NCBI GenBank assembly: GCA_019118925.1
Contig: DWYC01000027.1
Location: forward strand, 1-32,891
Direction: 5' to 3'
Source: Candidatus Flavonifractor intestinipullorum
Lineage (GTDB): Bacteria; Bacillota; Clostridia; Oscillospirales; Oscillospiraceae
DNA length: 32,891 nucleotides
The notes under the pieces are model-generated. The model made no database searches and had not been told where the DNA came from. It saw nothing but the letters and a program-made list of their open reading frames with translations. Below are positions 31,510-32,891 of the stretch, piece by piece. A program made the position numbers and the translations under genes. Within the stretch, counting starts at the first letter, position 1. Each line of letters begins with the position of its first letter.

Positions 31510-32493
31510 TCACAAGTTTTGCTCAATAGGCCGCTCCTTTCTCCCGGAGCCACGGGTATACACATCCAGAACTTCCTTTGGGATACGATCAAGAACCGCC
31601 ACAGCGTCAGCATAGTCCCGCCGCAGCTTGGCATCGGCCAGCTGCTTTAAAGTGCTTTCCTGGGTCGCTTTCTCTAGGGATTGCTCCAGTTGAGTGTTCT
31701 TCTGTTTCAGCTTTTTGTTCTCCATGGTGGTTTCCATAAATGCCACCTGATATTTCTTCATGAGGTTGTACATCCGCTCCACAGCCGGGATATACTGATC
31801 CATAAAAGCTGCAATCTCGGCAGCTCTGCTTTTTGCGTTAAAGGCTCCAATACCGGCCAGCAGTTCCTCCAGCTTGGCTTTCTGTTTGAGCAGGAGGGTC
31901 ATCTCCTTGAACACTCTGGGCGGGATGTGGTCACGTCCGGTCTGGCTGGCACTTTCTCCTCGCTCGAGGTCGGGATATTTCCGTACCATGTGCTCCCAGA
32001 ACTTGTCCTGCCACTGGGTCAGCTTTTTCTTGTTTCCCACGATTTCCTTGGCGCTGAGCCTGCCATCCACAGTCAGTGGGACAAAAGAAAGGTGCATATG
32101 GGGCGTTTTCTCGTCCATATGCACCACAGCGGATATGATTGTTTTGGGGGCTTGGTTTTGCTGGAGAAAGGTCAGCGCCTCTTGGAAATAGGCTCTGATT
32201 TCAGATTTCTTCTTTCCCTGAAAGAACTCCGGCGTGGCAGTTACCAAAGCTTCCACGACTCGAACACTGTCTGACCGGGTACGGCAACCGGCTTCTTTGA
32301 TTTGCCGCTCCGCCTCCGCACGATATTTTCGTTTCGGCTCGATCAGATGGAAATTATACTTACTCCTGCTGATGTCCACATCGGGGTTGCTGGCGTATTT
32401 CTCTTTGGTGCGCTCGTTGTGGGCTTCAATATTCCCGATCTCCGGTCCCTTGTACTTGGCAAAACGGAGAATGGCATACTGCGGCTTACTCAT
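31510..32493 (-). CDS. MobV-family relaxase (plasmid mobilization/recombination)
   Basis: A 327-residue protein; ATG 32493 after AAAAGGAGG. The relaxase N-domain includes QYAILRFAKYKG, then HNERTKEKYASNPDVD, and the metal-binding motif HMDEKTPHMHLSFVPL at about residues 123-138, the HxDExxPHxH signature of MobV/Pre proteins. A coiled coil follows at about 230-290 (MENKKLKQKNTQLEQSLEKA). MobV enzymes nick an origin of transfer, usually just upstream of their gene, and lead the strand into a recipient using another element's conjugation machinery. GC content is well below that of the chromosome. The primase gene upstream completes a typical mobilizable-element module. Confidence 0.93.
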   Translation of the reverse strand: MSKPQYAILRFAKYKGPEIGNIEAHNERTKEKYASNPDVDISRSKYNFHLIEPKRKYRAEAERQIKEAGCRTRSDSVRVVEALVTATPEFFQGKKKSEIRAYFQEALTFLQQNQAPKTIISAVVHMDEKTPHMHLSFVPLTVDGRLSAKEIVGNKKKLTQWQDKFWEHMVRKYPDLERGESASQTGRDHIPPRVFKEMTLLLKQKAKLEELLAGIGAFNAKSRAAEIAAFMDQYIPAVERMYNLMKKYQVAFMETTMENKKLKQKNTQLEQSLEKATQESTLKQLADAKLRRDYADAVAVLDRIPKEVLDVYTRGSGRKERPIEQNL

Positions 32494-32598
32494 ATGTTGT
32501 CCTCCTTTTTCCGTTTCTCAAATTACTGTGTGAATTGCTATAAAGAGCGTACAGCGGCCAATCAAAGTGTACGTACGTACAGCGTCCGCTCCCCGATA
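32494..32598. other. Candidate origin region between primase and relaxase genes
   Basis: A 105-base noncoding stretch with CGTACAGCG twice (32548-32556 and 32576-32584) and the perfect palindrome GTACGTACGTAC at 32569-32580. MobV origins of transfer usually lie directly upstream of the mob gene, so an oriT or replication origin is plausible. No known oriT core is recognised. Confidence 0.35.
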
Positions 32599-32642
32599 TT
32601 AGCGCCGCCATTCTTCCGGCTCGTCTTCCGGTACGTACGTAC
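32569..32642. repeat. Pair of GTACGTACGTAC palindromes
   Basis: Perfect 12-base palindromes at 32569-32580 and 32631-32642, 62 bases start to start. The second is inside the 3' end of the primase gene, where it encodes part of RTYV. Two copies of such a rare symmetric word this close suggest protein-binding sites. Confidence 0.7.
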
Positions 32643-32891
32643 GCATCGAATCACCGGAAAACACCGACATATTATTTCTTACCAGAACCTCAATTCCCAG
32701 AAAGCCACGCACCCGCCGTCCGGCGGCATTGGTCACATTGTTACAGTATTCCAGATTGTAGCGGCTCTGGCAGGCGATCAGGGCTTCGCTGAAACTGCGA
32801 GGTTTCAGGGCAGGCAGATTGTTCTCGGTGCAGTAAATCTGGTATGCCTCATACAGCTCTTTAGAGCTAGCAGACATATCGGCTTTCCGGC
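32599..32891 (-). CDS. P4/D5-type plasmid or phage primase, C-terminal part (runs off window)
   Basis: The last 96 residues of a longer protein: the frame is open through the window edge and reads KADMSASSKELYEAYQIYCT, then LKPRSFSEALIACQSRYN and GRRVRGFLGIEVL. The pattern (S..LY.AY..WC..N, then a winged-helix-like segment and GFLGI) is the usual end of D5_N/P4-type primase-helicases of plasmids and integrated elements. The ATG at 32877 is internal, not the start. It is probably needed for replication of the excised element. The catalytic domains lie outside the window. Confidence 0.75.
   Translation of the reverse strand, partial: RKADMSASSKELYEAYQIYCTENNLPALKPRSFSEALIACQSRYNLEYCNNVTNAAGRRVRGFLGIEVLVRNNMSVFSGDSMRTYVPEDEPEEWRR

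Noticed and set aside
32548-32642. Repeated GTAC-rich words as a CRISPR array
   Set aside because: There are only two 12-base palindromes and two 9-base repeats without regular spacers, and no cas genes.

Overview
The window looks like a chromosomal segment from a GC-rich, spore-forming, anaerobic gut Firmicute of the Oscillospiraceae type (Flavonifractor/Lawsonibacter/Pseudoflavonifractor-like). That placement is an inference. It rests on the SleC-type spore cortex hydrolase genes, Rex, DUF951, RpiR- and MsmK-type sugar genes, strong AGGAGG ribosome sites, frequent GTG/TTG starts and high-GC codon use. Both ends are accessory DNA of lower GC.

Layout. Positions 1-2300 are a graveyard: an IS256-family transposase tail, a possible IS21-like end, an orphan C-terminal gene fragment, a frameshifted Ltp-type lipoprotein remnant and one small CxCxxC gene. 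Positions 2332-7153 hold a ferredoxin-type aldo/keto reductase, a BlaI repressor with a wrecked partner gene, and a secreted stalk-domain protein followed by an ECF sigma factor and its membrane anti-sigma factor. The secreted protein and the anti-sigma factor share a C-terminal domain. Positions 6821-9644 hold the most interesting module: an HxlR redox regulator divergent from a 58-residue peptide with five ACGX motifs, a radical SAM/SPASM enzyme and an MDR oxidoreductase. This is a predicted ribosomal-peptide system. A tRNA-Pro(GGG) on the minus strand follows.

Positions 9988-12780 hold a SleC-like germination hydrolase split into separate genes, then an FlK-like thioesterase and a YbaK-type deacylase. 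Positions 12855-24369 are a complete sialic acid/amino sugar catabolic locus: a divergent ROK-type kinase, an AGE-type epimerase, an RpiR regulator, an ABC importer (binding protein and two permeases), N-acetylneuraminate lyase, NagB, NagA and the MsmK-type ATPase. Imported Neu5Ac would be cleaved to ManNAc plus pyruvate, converted by the epimerase and/or kinase to GlcNAc or its 6-phosphate, then deacetylated by NagA and deaminated by NagB to fructose-6-phosphate. Palindromic GAAA/TTTC sites lie at both main promoters.

Positions 24424-30706 carry mostly housekeeping genes: a membrane protein, an S1-domain protein, DUF951, a HisC-like aminotransferase, a radical SAM protein, a tiny Cys/Gly/Asn-rich membrane peptide, an SLH-domain surface protein and Rex with an apparent autoregulatory Rex box. 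A second, identical tRNA-Pro(GGG) in the opposite orientation sits at 30934-31010. Directly beyond it begins a lower-GC mobilizable element with a MobV relaxase and a primase that runs off the window.
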